This document shows positions 44,514 to 54,799 of a DNA stretch of 64,000 nucleotides, piece by piece. Position 1 is the stretch's first letter, and every line of letters starts with the position of its first letter. Source of the DNA: Charina bottae. Taxonomy: Eukaryota; Chordata; Lepidosauria; Squamata; Charinaidae. A program made the position numbers and the translations under genes. Below the pieces are notes generated by a model, which was not told the DNA's origin, ran no database searches, and saw only the letters and a program-made list of their open reading frames with translations. The stretch lies in assembly GCA_023362775.1 (NCBI GenBank), contig JALMGJ010000002.1, positions 54,716,914 through 54,780,913 on the forward strand, given 5' to 3'.

Positions 44514-44846
44514 GGGGCGTGGTGGCTCAGCGGGTAAGACGCCAGGCTTGTCGATCGGAAGATCGCAAGTTCGGAGGTTCGAATCCCTAGCCCCGCGTGA
44601 CGGAGTGAGCTCCCACATTCGCCCCAGCTCTTGCCAACCTAGCAATTCGAAAGCATGCAAATGCAAGTAGATAAATAGGTACCACTTTGGTGGGAAGGTA
44701 ACAGCGTTCCGCGCATGTCATGCCGGCCACATGACTGCGGAAGCATCTTCGGACAGCGCTGGCTCTTCAGCTAACAAACGGAGATGAGCACCGGCCCCTA
44801 GAGTCAGACACAACTGCACAAATGTGCAGGGGGAACCTTTACCTTT
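44514..44846 (+). mobile_element. Sauria SINE, full length
   Basis: Head GGGGCGTGGTGGCTCAGCGG, B-box-like GAGGTTCGAATCCC, body CAACCTAGCAATTCGAAAGC, tail GAGTCAGACACAACTGCAC ... CCTTTACCTTTA. TAATGACAAAGA occurs at 44469-44480 and just after the element at about 44849-44860, a possible but offset TSD. Confidence 0.95.
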
Positions 44847-44860
44847 ACTAATGACAAAGA

Positions 44861-46239
44861 GGGATTCTATGATGAATTTAAAAATGCTTCCTTCCTTCTT
44901 CTCCAATTTGTATCCCATCTTTTCATAACACACTCTAAATATAAAACAGATAAAATCCAATAAAAACAACTCCTAAAATAATAATTAATCCAATTTAAAA
45001 GGCTGGCTGAAGGCTGGCTGAAGAAGGCTGACTCTTCCTGAAGGCAGAAAGAATGGGTTCTAACTTCCAACAAGCTGATCATTATTTTGCCCAGGCATTG
45101 ACTATCCTTCATTTCTGATCTCAGTGGTCTACTAAGAAATTAGTAAATTACTTAGATGTTGGTTGTACTCCTTAGCAATCCACATAAAAATAAAAGAGCT
45201 TGTTAGATAACGTTAAACAACCATTTTGTTTGCATATTGAGATGCATTTGTGGAATGAAGATTAATTGCTCTATACTTTTTGGCATGCTACCTGCTTAGC
45301 AGGTATTTTAAGAGGCACTGTTGAGTTAAGCAGAATTGTATCAGACTGAAAACAGAATTAAGTATCCCAGAAAAGGGTAAAGCTAATTGACCACAACACT
45401 GAATGGGAGCATTGCACTCTGCAAGATTTTGCTGCAGATCGCATTTGTTAAAAATGTGCAATGTATTTTTCCTATGTGAGGCATATTTTGGGGTGAAAAG
45501 TTTCTACATAACGCTAAGAACTCAAAACAAGCAAGTTGAAAGGTTAGTGCAATACAGTTTTTGGGGTTGCTAATGGGATTGATTAATAAGTTACAATTAC
45601 TGTTGATTTGACTGCTTAAAAAAAACAAAACTCATCTATAGTATTTCTTTTCAGTTCCGCACCTCAGCTATTCAAAACAGTATGCAAGGTTGCTCTCTGG
45701 TGGCAATTGCAAAGGAATATAAAGCAGAACAATTTTGCTAGGCCTGTGAACATACTTTATCTTAAAGAGATTGTGAAAAGATTAGAAATAATTGTTAAAC
45801 TATGGAGAATAACTGTTTTGTTTCGAAATGATTCCTTTAATTTCAGGATTTTAAAAATTGCAATATTTAAAATATCCATTAAAGGGTTGATAGCTATAGA
45901 AGTGCTGTTAGAGCCTTAGCTGATATTGTCAATTTAGGAGTATTTGAACAGCTGATTCTACAGGGTCAGAGTTCATCTTTCTGAACCAAACCCATCCCTT
46001 TCCCCCACAATCCCCCCCCCCCAAGTCTCCCCAATATGGAAGAGGAAGCAGGAAGGATTCATGGAACTGTGCTTGAGTTTCAAGGTGGTGCTTAAAGAGG
46101 TTTTCTGTAAAATGACTAAATCTGGCCATCTGCCCCAACCAGTGAGGTCCTGGCCAATCTGAAGCAGTGAATTGTGCTTCCTCTTCCATACTGCAGTGAC
46201 TATTTATGCCACGTTGCGATGGCTGTTTGGTGGAGCTTA
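44861..46239. other. Unannotated sequence
   Basis: No gene or repeat family recognised. A C run lies near 46010-46022. Confidence 0.45.
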
Positions 46240-46405
46240 TTTTCAGCTAACATTTTTAATTATAGTTTTTAATTGTTTTTAACTGTTTTAATAGATAAAT
46301 TATATTGATAGTTTAGCTTTTGTTTTAATTGTGTATGCCACCCAGAGTCACATGCAAGTGACATGGCGGCTGTATAAATCCAATAAATAAATAAATAAAT
46401 CTGGA
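46240..46405 (+). mobile_element. CR1/L2-group LINE 3' tail
   Basis: TATGCCACCCAGAGTCACAT and GCGGCTGTATAAATCC then (AATA)n is the plus-strand form of the tail seen at 2.2 and 36 kb. The T-rich stretch TTTTTAATTGTTTTTAACTG precedes it, as in related ends. Confidence 0.75.
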
Positions 46406-46769
46406 AAGGATCACATCAATTCCACTCATTCATCCCTTGTTGCTTTTCTCACATATCCCTTTCTTCTGTTCTTCCTTTTGGCTGGTTTTTTTTGGGGAAA
46501 GGAATCATAGCCCTTGGGCTTCATGTAGCCCCAGCACCCCATTTGCAATCCACAGCACCCCAATGTTGCACCACAGAAATTTGGCAGCAAAAATGGCTGC
46601 ATTTTGGCAGCATTACAGGGGACAACACCTAATGGTGTCAACAATATGACCCTAGATAGCTTCTGTGTCTATCCAGGTTGGGAGACTGAGTTGCAGAACC
46701 TGACCATTCAGAAGCTACCTATCCCTGACCTAGGCATGGTTTCTGGATGGGGAAGCTTATGGCCAAACC

Positions 46770-46804
46770 TCCTAGAGTCACATAAAAGTGAGATGGGTGG
46801 CTAT

Positions 46805-46849
<45 letters not shown>

Positions 46850-46850
46850 C
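46770..46850 (+). mobile_element. LINE tail with (AATC)n
   Basis: CCTAGAGTCACATAAAAGTG and AGATGGGTGGCTATATCAA precede eleven AATC units. It looks like another member of the CR1/L2 tail family with a different simple tail. Confidence 0.65.
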
Positions 46851-46956
46851 TATGGACCAAAGGTATCTATTCCTGCTCTAATACATTATTTTCTCTTTTA
46901 TCCTTATCATAGAGATAAAGATAATGAGGGCACAGCCAGAAGGCTATGTTAAACTC

Positions 46957-47313
46957 TGTCAGGGTTCATGTCTATGAATCCTGCCATTAGAATTAACCAT
47001 GGCCTAGTGCTTGCATAGTAGTTAGGAGGGGGGATGGCAGTTGAGTGTTATGTCTGCTGCTGGAAGCTAGAAACAGCTCGGCCAAGGTCACGCACCTGCA
47101 ACGGAGTGGAGATGGGACCGTTTGCTTCATGAGATCATCGTTGTTGAATTGGCGCGCAAGGGGGATGGTTAAGAGGACATAGTTTGGCGGGAATTAGCAT
47201 TCAAGTCTTTAGGAGTGCTTCAATGAACATGTATCCTTAATAAAGCTTTATCTGCATTTCAATGAATTGCATGGAGAGGTGTTTATTGGGACATTGTTGT
47301 TGAAATCATCACA
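46957..47313 (+). repeat. 5' LTR of the chromovirus
   Basis: The 357 bases begin TGTCAGGGTT and end AATCATCACA. CCTTAATAAAGC near 47237 contains the polyadenylation signal AATAAA. No strong TATA box is visible. It would hold the promoter for the element RNA. Confidence 0.97.
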
Positions 47314-47417
47314 GAAAGACTTGAATCTACAATCCAGTCGGTTTATCCTGAGGTTACAAGTGGTAACTCCATTTAGTGCCTCCTGAGTGAGAATCGGCTC
47401 GTCCAAGCAATTTCAGC

Positions 47418-48830
47418 ATGGAAGAATCTATGGAATGCTTCCAGGTGGGGGAAGAGGAGCAACCAGGCACTTGAGGTTTGGAAGCGATTTCCAAGGAAGG
47501 GAAAAGTGCGGCTGCTGAACCCGAGGCGGCCAAGAAAAAAGCCTCCAAGAAGGGGTCTCGACGGAGTTGAGTTGAGGCTGCCGAACTAGCCATGGCACGC
47601 ACCCCCAGAGTGGGAGCAGAATGGTCCGTGGGAATTGGAGGCGGCATCCAGGCTGGGATGGGGAAACGCATGGCTAAACCCAGAGTGACCCAGTCCCAGA
47701 GGATGGCTTCACTGGAAGCGAAGACTGCACGTATTGATTTTGAAATGGAGACTATTAGTCACCAACTACAAACCCTTATTCAATCCGTGCAGCAACTGGC
47801 CCTGGCTCCGAAGCAGGAAGGGATCCCAGGGGTGGATTTACAACCTAAATTGATGACCACGGCAGCAGAGAGCGGCACGTCCAGTGAGCAGGATGAAGAG
47901 GAATTCTCCGGACCTGAGATGGAGGTGCCTCAACTGGCCGTAAGTGGATTACAAAGGGGCCAACCTGGGGTGTTTGCGTTGAACAAATTGAAAACGAGAT
48001 TTGATGGGGACCCAGGGAAATTGGCTTGCTTTATGACCCATGTCAGGGGTTTTATGGAGGAGTTTGAAGATTCTTTCTTAACGGAAGAGGCCAAAGTAAG
48101 GTATGTCTCAAGTTTCTTAGAAGGAGAGGCTGCTTTATGGCTGGTGGCGTTGCATGACTCCCACTCTCCAGATTTATTGACTTTTAATGGCTTTATGCTA
48201 GCCTTACGACGCCGGTTTGAAGATACCCTCTCTAAACTGTCAGCTAAGGTGCAACTGCAGCAGTTAAGCCAAGGGAACCGATCTGTTGCCGAATATGCAA
48301 TGGAGTTTAAAAAGCTTATAGGAATGGTCCCAACCTGTCCCGAAGCTTTTCAGGTGGAATATTTCCATATGGGGCTGAAACCAGAGATTTTAGAGATGGC
48401 AGCAGGACGAGGTGACCCTGACACCCTGGAAGAATGGATTCAATTAGCCGGCAGGGTTGAGAGCACCCAATTAAGACTGAGATCATACAGGAAGCTGCAT
48501 AGCTCGGGGAAAACCCCTTTGGGACAGCCGCCGGCGAAGAAGCTGGCTAGAGCCAATGCTTGGGAAGAGGAAAAAGAACGCAGAGCAAAAAGGGGCTTGT
48601 GTTTCAAATGTGGCAAAGAGGGGCATCACATTGGTAATTGCCCTCAGAAACCCTCTGCAGTAAAAGCAAAGCCAGACAGCCAGTTTTCCAAACCATCTAA
48701 GCTACAACCATGCAAGGGGACAGCTCATGCTCTGGATGAAAGCAAGACGCGGGAATTGGTTGGGGGAGAGAACGACTCCTCTGACGAAGAATTCATGCAG
48801 CCGGCGGAAAACGAGCGAGGTCTGGCTTGA
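47418..48830 (+). pseudogene. Chromovirus gag
   Basis: The open frame from ATG 47592 encodes 412 residues. The same frame can be followed upstream to an ATG at 47418 but is stopped by TGA at 47472 and 47568, so the original N-terminus is probably lost. A capsid-like region (residues ~120-290 of the 412, with FMTHVRGFMEEFEDSF, EGEAALWLVAL and LRRRFED) resembles retrotransposon Gag. It is followed by a CCHC zinc knuckle, CFKCGKEGHHIGNCP. The frame ends at 48830, overlapping the protease frame in the -1 phase, which fits Gag-Pol frameshifting. Gag would form the particle and bind RNA. Confidence 0.92.
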
Positions 48831-49369
48831 AGTGCGCCAGGGGCCAGGCCTTTACAGATCGGCGCTCCGATCCGCTGGTGAGTGGAGATTGTCCTACCAT
48901 GCAGGTTAAGATAAAGCTTGAAACTTTAGATGGGAGGGATCAGAACAATTTGATGGCAATGCTGGACTCAGGGTGTTCAAGATGTTTGATGCATCCTGCC
49001 ATTGTTACAGGACTGAGACTTAAGTTGCATAAGTTAAAAGTTCCCATCATATTTTGTCAGTTGGATGGATCAGATATGAAAGGGGGTCCAGTGGAATACT
49101 ATACAGAAGCCCTAAAAATGACTATTGGGACGCATCAAGAGACTATTAGGTTCATTGTGGTTCCCATTTCCAATCAGCCCATAGTATTGGGGCTCAAATG
49201 GCTGAGAGAGCGTAACCCTCAGATTGACTGGGTTTCTGGGGAAATGGAATTTGCAGATGGCTCATATTTGGGAGTTGAGCGGGAAACTGCAGGACTCTGT
49301 GTGGTGCGGGAGCTAGCTCAAGCAGCGGTGGCCCCGTCAGTGTATGAGGAGAGGGGGAGATTTTTGTAG
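48827..49369 (+). pseudogene. Chromovirus aspartic protease
   Basis: The 180-residue frame has the catalytic triplet in MLDSGCSRCLMH and a PIVLGLKWLRERNP block near the domain end, as in Ty3/gypsy proteases. It lies in the -1 frame relative to gag and has no ATG of its own, so it would be made as part of Gag-Pol. A stop at 49367-49369 separates it from RT. The RT frame is open across this point, so a small indel just before it, in the G- and T-rich run near 49350-49365, probably caused the break. Confidence 0.88.
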
Positions 49370-49386
49370 AGACGGAGTCAGACCAG

Positions 49387-50150
49387 ATGCCTCCTCATCG
49401 GAAAACAGACTGTTCTTTGCAATTGGAGCCTGCGGCAGTGTTGCCTAAGCCTAAGTTGTATTCAATGACTCATAAAGAACTACAAGAGCTGAGGAATTTT
49501 ATAGATAAGAACCTAAAGCGGGGGTTTATTGAGCCTTCCACCTCACCCACGGCTGCTCCGGTATTATTCAGGAAAAAGAAAGATGGCTCCTTAAGGCTTT
49601 GTACGGACTATAGGGGGTTGAATGCTATTTGTATTTCTAACCAATATCCGCTACCTTTGATGAAGGATATGCTGGCTCAACTGACCAAAGGGAAAATATT
49701 CACCAAGCTGGATTTGAGAGAAGCGTATTTTAGAGTACGCATAAAGGAAGGGGATGAGTGGAAGACCGCATTTAATTGCCAATTGGGTTGTTTTCAATAT
49801 AAAGTCATGCCGTTCGGATTAAGGGGCGGGCCTGGAGTCTTCATGAGCTTAATTAATGAGGTTCTGCATGAATTCCTGTACCAGGGGGTATTGGTATATT
49901 TGGATGACATCTTAATATACACAGAGACCATGGAACAACATGTAAAACTAGTAAAAGCAGTACTCAGAAAGCTTTTGGAAAACAAATTGTATGTTAAGTT
50001 GTCTAAATGTGAATTTCACAAATTAAAACTGGACTTTCTAGGCTACAGAATATCTCATCAGGGCATAGAAATGGATCCCGCCAAAGTCAAAGATGTATTG
50101 GCATGGGAAACCCCCAGAACAAAAAAGCAATTACAAGCTTTTCTGGGTTG
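49387..50150 (+). pseudogene. Chromovirus reverse transcriptase
   Basis: The frame contains the Ty3/gypsy RT blocks in order: LRLCTDYRGLNAI, FTKLDLREAYFRVRI, YKVMPFGLRGGPGVF and the catalytic VYLDDILIYTE, then KCEFHKLKLDFLGYRIS. The LRGGPG segment departs from the usual LTNAP. The frame is intact up to about 50145, then shifts by one within FLG/ANFYRQF. A run-on to 50235 in the old frame is meaningless. Confidence 0.93.
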
Positions 50151-50700
50151 CAAACTTTTATCGCCAGTTCATTCCTGCGTTCGCCAAGATTGTGTTACCA
50201 TTAACCGATATGTTAAAAACCAAGAAATCGGCTGATGGCGTATTAGCGAATAAGCCTCAAACGAAATTAAAATGGACGCCAGCGTGCCAAACGGCTTTTG
50301 AACAACTGAAGCAGTTGTTCACTGCAGAACCTGTTTTAAAACATCCTGATCCAGAGCGTCCTTTTGTGATCCAGACAGATGCGTCCAATTCTGCGATTGG
50401 ATGCATATTATTGCAAAAAGACAATAATGATCAATTACGGCCTTGTGCATATATTTCTCGTAAATTTAATGAGGCTGAACAACGTTGGGTGGTTTGGGAG
50501 AAGGAAGCTTTTGCAGTGCGACATGCTCTAGCTACATGGCGACACCTGCTGGAGGGTTCGCCTCATCCATTTGAAGTCTTTACTGACCATAAAAACTCGG
50601 AAGCACTTAAAACGCCTCGGAAATTAAATCCTAAACAAATCCGTTGGGCTGAGTTTTGTCTCCGCAACAATTGGGATTATCGAACCAGGAGGAGCCTGGT
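50130..50700 (+). pseudogene. Chromovirus RNase H
   Basis: In the shifted frame (50093-50803), ANFYRQFIPAFAKI leads into RNase H: VIQTDASNSAIGCILL (first catalytic Asp), WVVWEKEAFAVRHAL (Glu) and EVFTDHKN (Asp). The expected C-terminal part with the last catalytic Asp before integrase is not recognisable. The frame changes again near 50690, so a deletion of a few dozen codons is likely here. Confidence 0.88.
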
Positions 50701-52215
50701 CCAGAAAGCACTAGACCACCTACCCCTGTACAGTTGCAAGGGAACGTGGCTCTCACTAGAAGCAAGACCAAACCACCGAAAAACCCATGTGAACCTTCCC
50801 TAGAAAAAGAACTTAGGGCCGCTATAGAGACTGATGATTGGTGGAAGGAGCATAAGCAAACTTTAACTGAAACGAATGGGGTGTGGTGGAACGGAGACAG
50901 ATTATATGTTCCGGAGACTGTGAGAAAGGCTATTTTACAACGTTGTCATGATAGCAAAATTGCCGGACATTTCGGATTTGTAAAAACTTTACATTTGGTT
51001 AGAAGGCAATTTTGGTGGCCAACATTGAGGAAAGATGTGAAACAATATGTTTTGTCATGTCATGTTTGTGCTTCCATGAAAAGAGCGCCCGGGAAACCTG
51101 TGGGGCTGTTGCAGACTGTAGCTGAGCCAACAAGCCCATGGAAGCAAATTTCAATGGATTTCATTGTGGACTTACCAGAGAGTAAAGGCAAGACCGTAAT
51201 ATGGGTAGTGACTGACTTATTCTCTAAGCAAGCTCATTTTATTCCTTGTAAAGGATTGCCATCTGCTGGTCAGCTGGCAAAGTTATTCATTTTGCACATC
51301 TACCGAGCACACGGCGCCCCCTTGCGGATTATCAGCGATCGCGGAAGTCAGTTTACCGCCAAATTTTGGAAATCATTTTTAAAATTGATTGGCACTGAGC
51401 AGGGTCTCACCTCTGGGCACCACCCCCAGGGGAATGGGGCTTGCGAACGGCTTAACTCCGTATTGGAACAGTATTTACGGTGTTACATTAGTCATCAGCA
51501 AGATAATTGGGTGGAGTTGCTACCTTTTGCTGAGGTGGCTTATAATAATGCTGTTCATCAGAGCACTGGATTTTCTCCATTCAAAGTAGCTACGGGTCAG
51601 GATTTTGTACCTATTCCTGAACTACCTGACCCTGCAATGATTCAACAGACTGATCCTGTACTGGCAGATGAATGGATTACAAAGATACGATCAAATTGGC
51701 CTATAATGTTGAATATATTGCAGGAGGCCAAAGATTCTTACAAAACTTTTGCTGATTGTAAACGGGCTCCAGAATGGCCTTTAGTGGTGGGAGAAAAGGT
51801 TTACCTGTCTACAAAACATTTGAAATCAACTCAGCCATCCAAAAAACTGGGGCCTAAGTTTATTGGCCCTTTTCCTATTGTGAAAGTGATCAACCCGGTG
51901 GCCGCTCAGTTAGACTTGCCAAAGAACCTTCGTAGAGTACATCCTGTCTTCCACATCAGTTTACTGAAACCAGTTAAACCTGCTCATCAATGGCATCCAG
52001 ATCCAGTGACGCCTCCACCTATCATGGTGGGAGATAACGAACATTTTGAGATTGTGAACATTTTGGACTCCAGAATGCACAGAGGGAAATTACAGTATTT
52101 GGTTCAATGGAAACATTTGCCTGTGGGGTTTGAGGAGTGGGTTGATAAAATCCATGTTTCAGCGCCAAGGTTATTAAAGAAATTCCATGATCAATTCCCT
52201 GCTAAACCTGGTTAA
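50656..52215 (+). pseudogene. Chromovirus integrase with chromodomain
   Basis: The frame covers a 519-residue product whose own sense begins near 50690. It holds an HHCC zinc-binding domain (HDSKIAGHFG ... CHVCASMK), the DDE core (MDFIVDLPES; IISDRGSQFTAKFWKSF; GNGACERLNSVLEQYLR) and a GPFPIVKVINPVA block. A C-terminal chromodomain (FEIVNILDSRMHRGKLQYLV, then WKHLPVGFEEW) ends it. Integrase inserts the cDNA; the chromodomain is known to steer related elements to modified chromatin. All catalytic positions are present, so this is the best-preserved part, but it is only translatable as part of the broken Gag-Pol. Confidence 0.94.
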
Positions 52216-52374
52216 CTGCACAATTGCTGTTGTTTCTGTTTTTCAGATCTCAGTGCCTCCCATTGTCTTGCAGCCTGAAGATTTCTGGAATTGTTCCATA
52301 TGCCTTTATGTATACTTATACTTTTTCACCTTTCTGGTTCTTTGCATACTACTCTTTCTTTTGAAGGGTTGGCA

Positions 52375-52731
52375 TGTCAGGGTTCATGTCTATGACTCCT
52401 GCCATTAGAATTAACCATGGCATTGTGCTTGCATAGTAGTTAGGAGGGGGGATGGCAGTTGAGTGTTATGTCTGCTGCTGGAAGCTAGAAACAGCTCGGC
52501 CAAGGTCACGCACCTGCAACGGAGTGGAGATGGGACCGTTTGCTTCATGAGATCATCGTTGTTGAATTGGCGCGCAAGGGGGATGGTTAAGAGGACATAG
52601 TTTGGCAGGAATTAGCATTCAAGTCTTTAGGAGTGCTTCAATGAACATGTATCCTTAATAAAGCTTTAGCTGCATTTCAATGAATTGCATGGAGAGGTGT
52701 TTATTGGGACATTGTTGTTGAAATCATCACA
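52375..52731 (+). repeat. 3' LTR of the chromovirus
   Basis: 357 bases, same ends as the 5' LTR. Visible differences from it: GAATCC/GACTCC, GGCCTAG/GGCATTG, TGGCGGG/TGGCAGG and TTTATCTG/TTTAGCTG. Confidence 0.97.
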
Positions 52732-52920
52732 AACTGCTATCCACCAATCCTTGACAAACAGAAAAGTATAGATAAAATTTTCTACCCTAATTTCTTCTTC
52801 TGCCTTATTTATGAGGTTGAAAGTGGTGCTGCCTTTACAGTTTTAGTCCTCATCCACAAACTCCTTGTGTCTAGCACTATGATCACCTACTAATTGTTTG
52901 TTGAGGATATGTACCATAAC

Positions 52921-53112
52921 TAGGCTGACCATATTTCCCTGAGATGGAAACGGGACCCTAACGCACGCATGTGCGGGCACACAGCCATGCGCACGCATTC
53001 CATCCCTTCAAAAACGGGACGAAATTGAGTTTTTTAAGAAAAAGACTGTACGGTCTGGAAAAGGTAAAAAAACGGGACTGTCCTGTTCAAAACGGGACGT
53101 ATGGTCAGCCTA
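52921..53112. mobile_element. hAT-type MITE, TAG...CTA family
   Basis: The 192-bp element begins TAGGCTGACCATAT and ends GTATGGTCAGCCTA. A perfect 8-bp TSD, ACCATAAC, lies at 52913-52920 and 53113-53120. The interior has AAACGGGAC repeats in both orientations and no coding capacity. Confidence 0.95.
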
Positions 53113-53120
53113 ACCATAAC

Positions 53121-54361
53121 AGATCCTCCATCTTGGTGCCAACCTACCATTGATCAAAGTGATCTGGCAAGAAAATGATGGTTTCCATTGAAAAATGCAA
53201 TACAATCTCCTATACAAATATTCAGATTCACTCAGAATCTGGCCAACTAGCCAACTGCAAGACTCACTCCCTTTTATCTGGTCATAGGGCTCTGTGACTC
53301 CATGGCCTTTTCTGGAAGCCTTTGCATTTACTGAAGAGCAGAAAACCTAGGGAGACAGGGATTCTTCATCCTCCTTTCTCCTCTCCTCTCCCATTTCTTG
53401 CCCTTACCTCCAAGCCTCCCCCACAGCAGCCTATGACAGCCATAGCCCCACCCTCATGTGAGGGCAGTGGTTTTTCAAAGCAGAAAAGGTGGGAAGAAAG
53501 CACATTATTGGGGGTGAGACAAGTTAAGGAAGAATCCCCTGGCCTTGTTTCTCCTCGTGCAAAAAATTGTCTGTTGTTATCATTAATCGATTAAGCATCC
53601 CTGTGATCTAATACTGTTACTCAATTGTATATGTTGTAATTCTTGCAGACGCATGAGAGATAGTTTTTCTGGAAGTTTCTGTGAAGCAGACAGCATAAAA
53701 ACCTATTTCTGGTTCTAGAGTCTTTTGTTTGTTAAATTGAAAAGGCAAAGCGGGGGTGACAAAGTGGGATTGTTAAAAAAAAAAAGCCACAGTGCACAGA
53801 TTTATAAATATAGTAGGGCTTGTATCTTGGTGGGTAGGGGTATGGGGTATTGGCTTATTATTATCATTGATTGATTAAACCTGCCTGTAATCTAGTATTG
53901 TTCCTTAATTATCTTAGACTGCCTATATATGTTTTAATGTCTTCAGATTATCAGTTAAGATTAATGTTTAGACCCAGAAACGAAAAGACTAAAGTGCAAG
54001 TAGAAGATAAGCCATATTGATGAAATGCAGAATTTTTCTTCTTGCAGTTGGCTTCCAGAAAGTCCTAAGATTATCCATTGTATGTGCCAATTTCCTTTCC
54101 ATCAATATGATAATTTGCAACACTGTAAGTTCATTTACAAGTGTTTAAGGGAATTAGTAGGAATTCCTAGTATCCTCTGAGAACATTGATTAACAATTCA
54201 ATGAATAGCCCTTTTATTGATTCTGCAATTAAAGGCAATCTCTCTTTTAATGTCCCATAAATTGCATATTGTTAACTCAGCCCATGTAAAGGAAGAATAT
54301 CTCCAAGCCACCTGCTATGTGCTGTTATTATATCCAAAAGAATTGTGAGACTTTAGTATTT
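53121..54361. other. Unannotated sequence with a diverged direct repeat
   Basis: Two related stretches about 280 bases apart (53570-53660 and 53850-53950) share TTATCATTAATCGATTAA- and ATCTAATACTGTT-like text. The family is unknown. No gene recognised. Confidence 0.4.
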
Positions 54362-54406
54362 TGTGGAGTCCTTGGTGCTCTCTGAGCCTTGTTGTTTTCT
54401 TGCAGA

Positions 54407-54438
54407 CGTTTCATTGCCAGGCTAGGCAACATCTTCAG
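54407..54438 (-). ncRNA. Hammerhead-like core, outer left arm
   Basis: Minus strand: CTGAAGA, hairpin TTGCC-TAGCC-TGGCAA, then GAAACG. The core positions are intact; cleavage site and stem III not verified. Confidence 0.55.
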
Positions 54439-54490
54439 TGTCTGTAGCTTGAATCATGTCAACTGGATTTCTATTTTCTCAGTGGAAATG

Positions 54491-54520
54491 TTTCGCTCCT
54501 TATCCAAGGAGCTTCTTCAG
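54491..54520 (-). ncRNA. Hammerhead-like core, inner left arm
   Basis: Minus strand: CTGAAGA, hairpin GCTCCTT-GGAT-AAGGAGC, then GAAACA. The core is intact. Confidence 0.58.
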
Positions 54521-54560
54521 TCTGAGCAAAGTTGGTAAGGTTTTACCAACTTTGCTTAGA

Positions 54561-54590
54561 CTGAAGAAGCTCCTTGGATAAGGAGCGAAA
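54561..54590 (+). ncRNA. Hammerhead-like core, inner right arm
   Basis: Plus strand: CTGAAGA, hairpin GCTCCTT-GGAT-AAGGAGC, then GAAACG. Mirror image of the motif at 54491-54520. Confidence 0.6.
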
Positions 54591-54715
54591 CGTTTCCACT
54601 GAGAAAATAGAAATCCAGTTGACATGATTCAAGCTACAAACAATTCCACCTGGATGACTGAGAACCTTCATAGAAACATCTTCAGTGCAAAACTGCATTT
54701 CAGTGTGAAATCACA

Positions 54716-54745
54716 CTGAAGATGTTGCCTAGCCTGGCAATGAAA
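54716..54745 (+). ncRNA. Hammerhead-like core, outer right arm
   Basis: Plus strand: CTGAAGA, hairpin TTGCC-TAGCC-TGGCAA, then GAAATG. The core is intact. Confidence 0.55.
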
Positions 54746-54799
54746 TGTCTGCAAGAAAACAACAAGGCTCAGAGACCACCAAGGACTCCACAGTTCAAC

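Larger units (their letters stand above)
46957..52731 (+). mobile_element. Ty3/gypsy chromovirus LTR retrotransposon, complete but defective
   Basis: Two 357-bp direct LTRs flank gag, protease, reverse transcriptase, RNase H and integrase in Ty3/gypsy order, and integrase ends in a chromodomain, the chromovirus hallmark. There is no envelope-like frame. The LTRs begin TG and end CA and differ at about five positions (about 98.6% identical). Flanks AACTC (46952-46956) and AACTG (52732-52736) are a 5-bp TSD with one mismatch. GAAGGGTTGG just before the 3' LTR is a weak polypurine tract; I could not identify a primer binding site. Two stops in the gag leader, three frame changes and a probable deletion in pol make this copy non-autonomous. 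A related solo LTR lies at 1235-1605. Confidence 0.97.
54362..54795. mobile_element. Nested inverted repeat of Penelope-like element ends
   Basis: The inner arms, 54443-54538 and 54543-54638, are 96 bases each, about 98% complementary, and separated by only four bases. The outer arms, about 54366-54440 and 54712-54791, are the other PLE end type (AAGATGTTGCCTAGCCTGGC; CTGCAAGAAAACAACAAGGC) and are also mutually inverted. Each arm carries a hammerhead-like core. There is no coding sequence. The whole could fold into one long hairpin. Confidence 0.88.

Noticed and set aside
50535..50560. Second CTCF-like match near GACACCTGCTGGAGG
   Set aside because: It deviates from the core and lies within chromovirus RNase H coding sequence.
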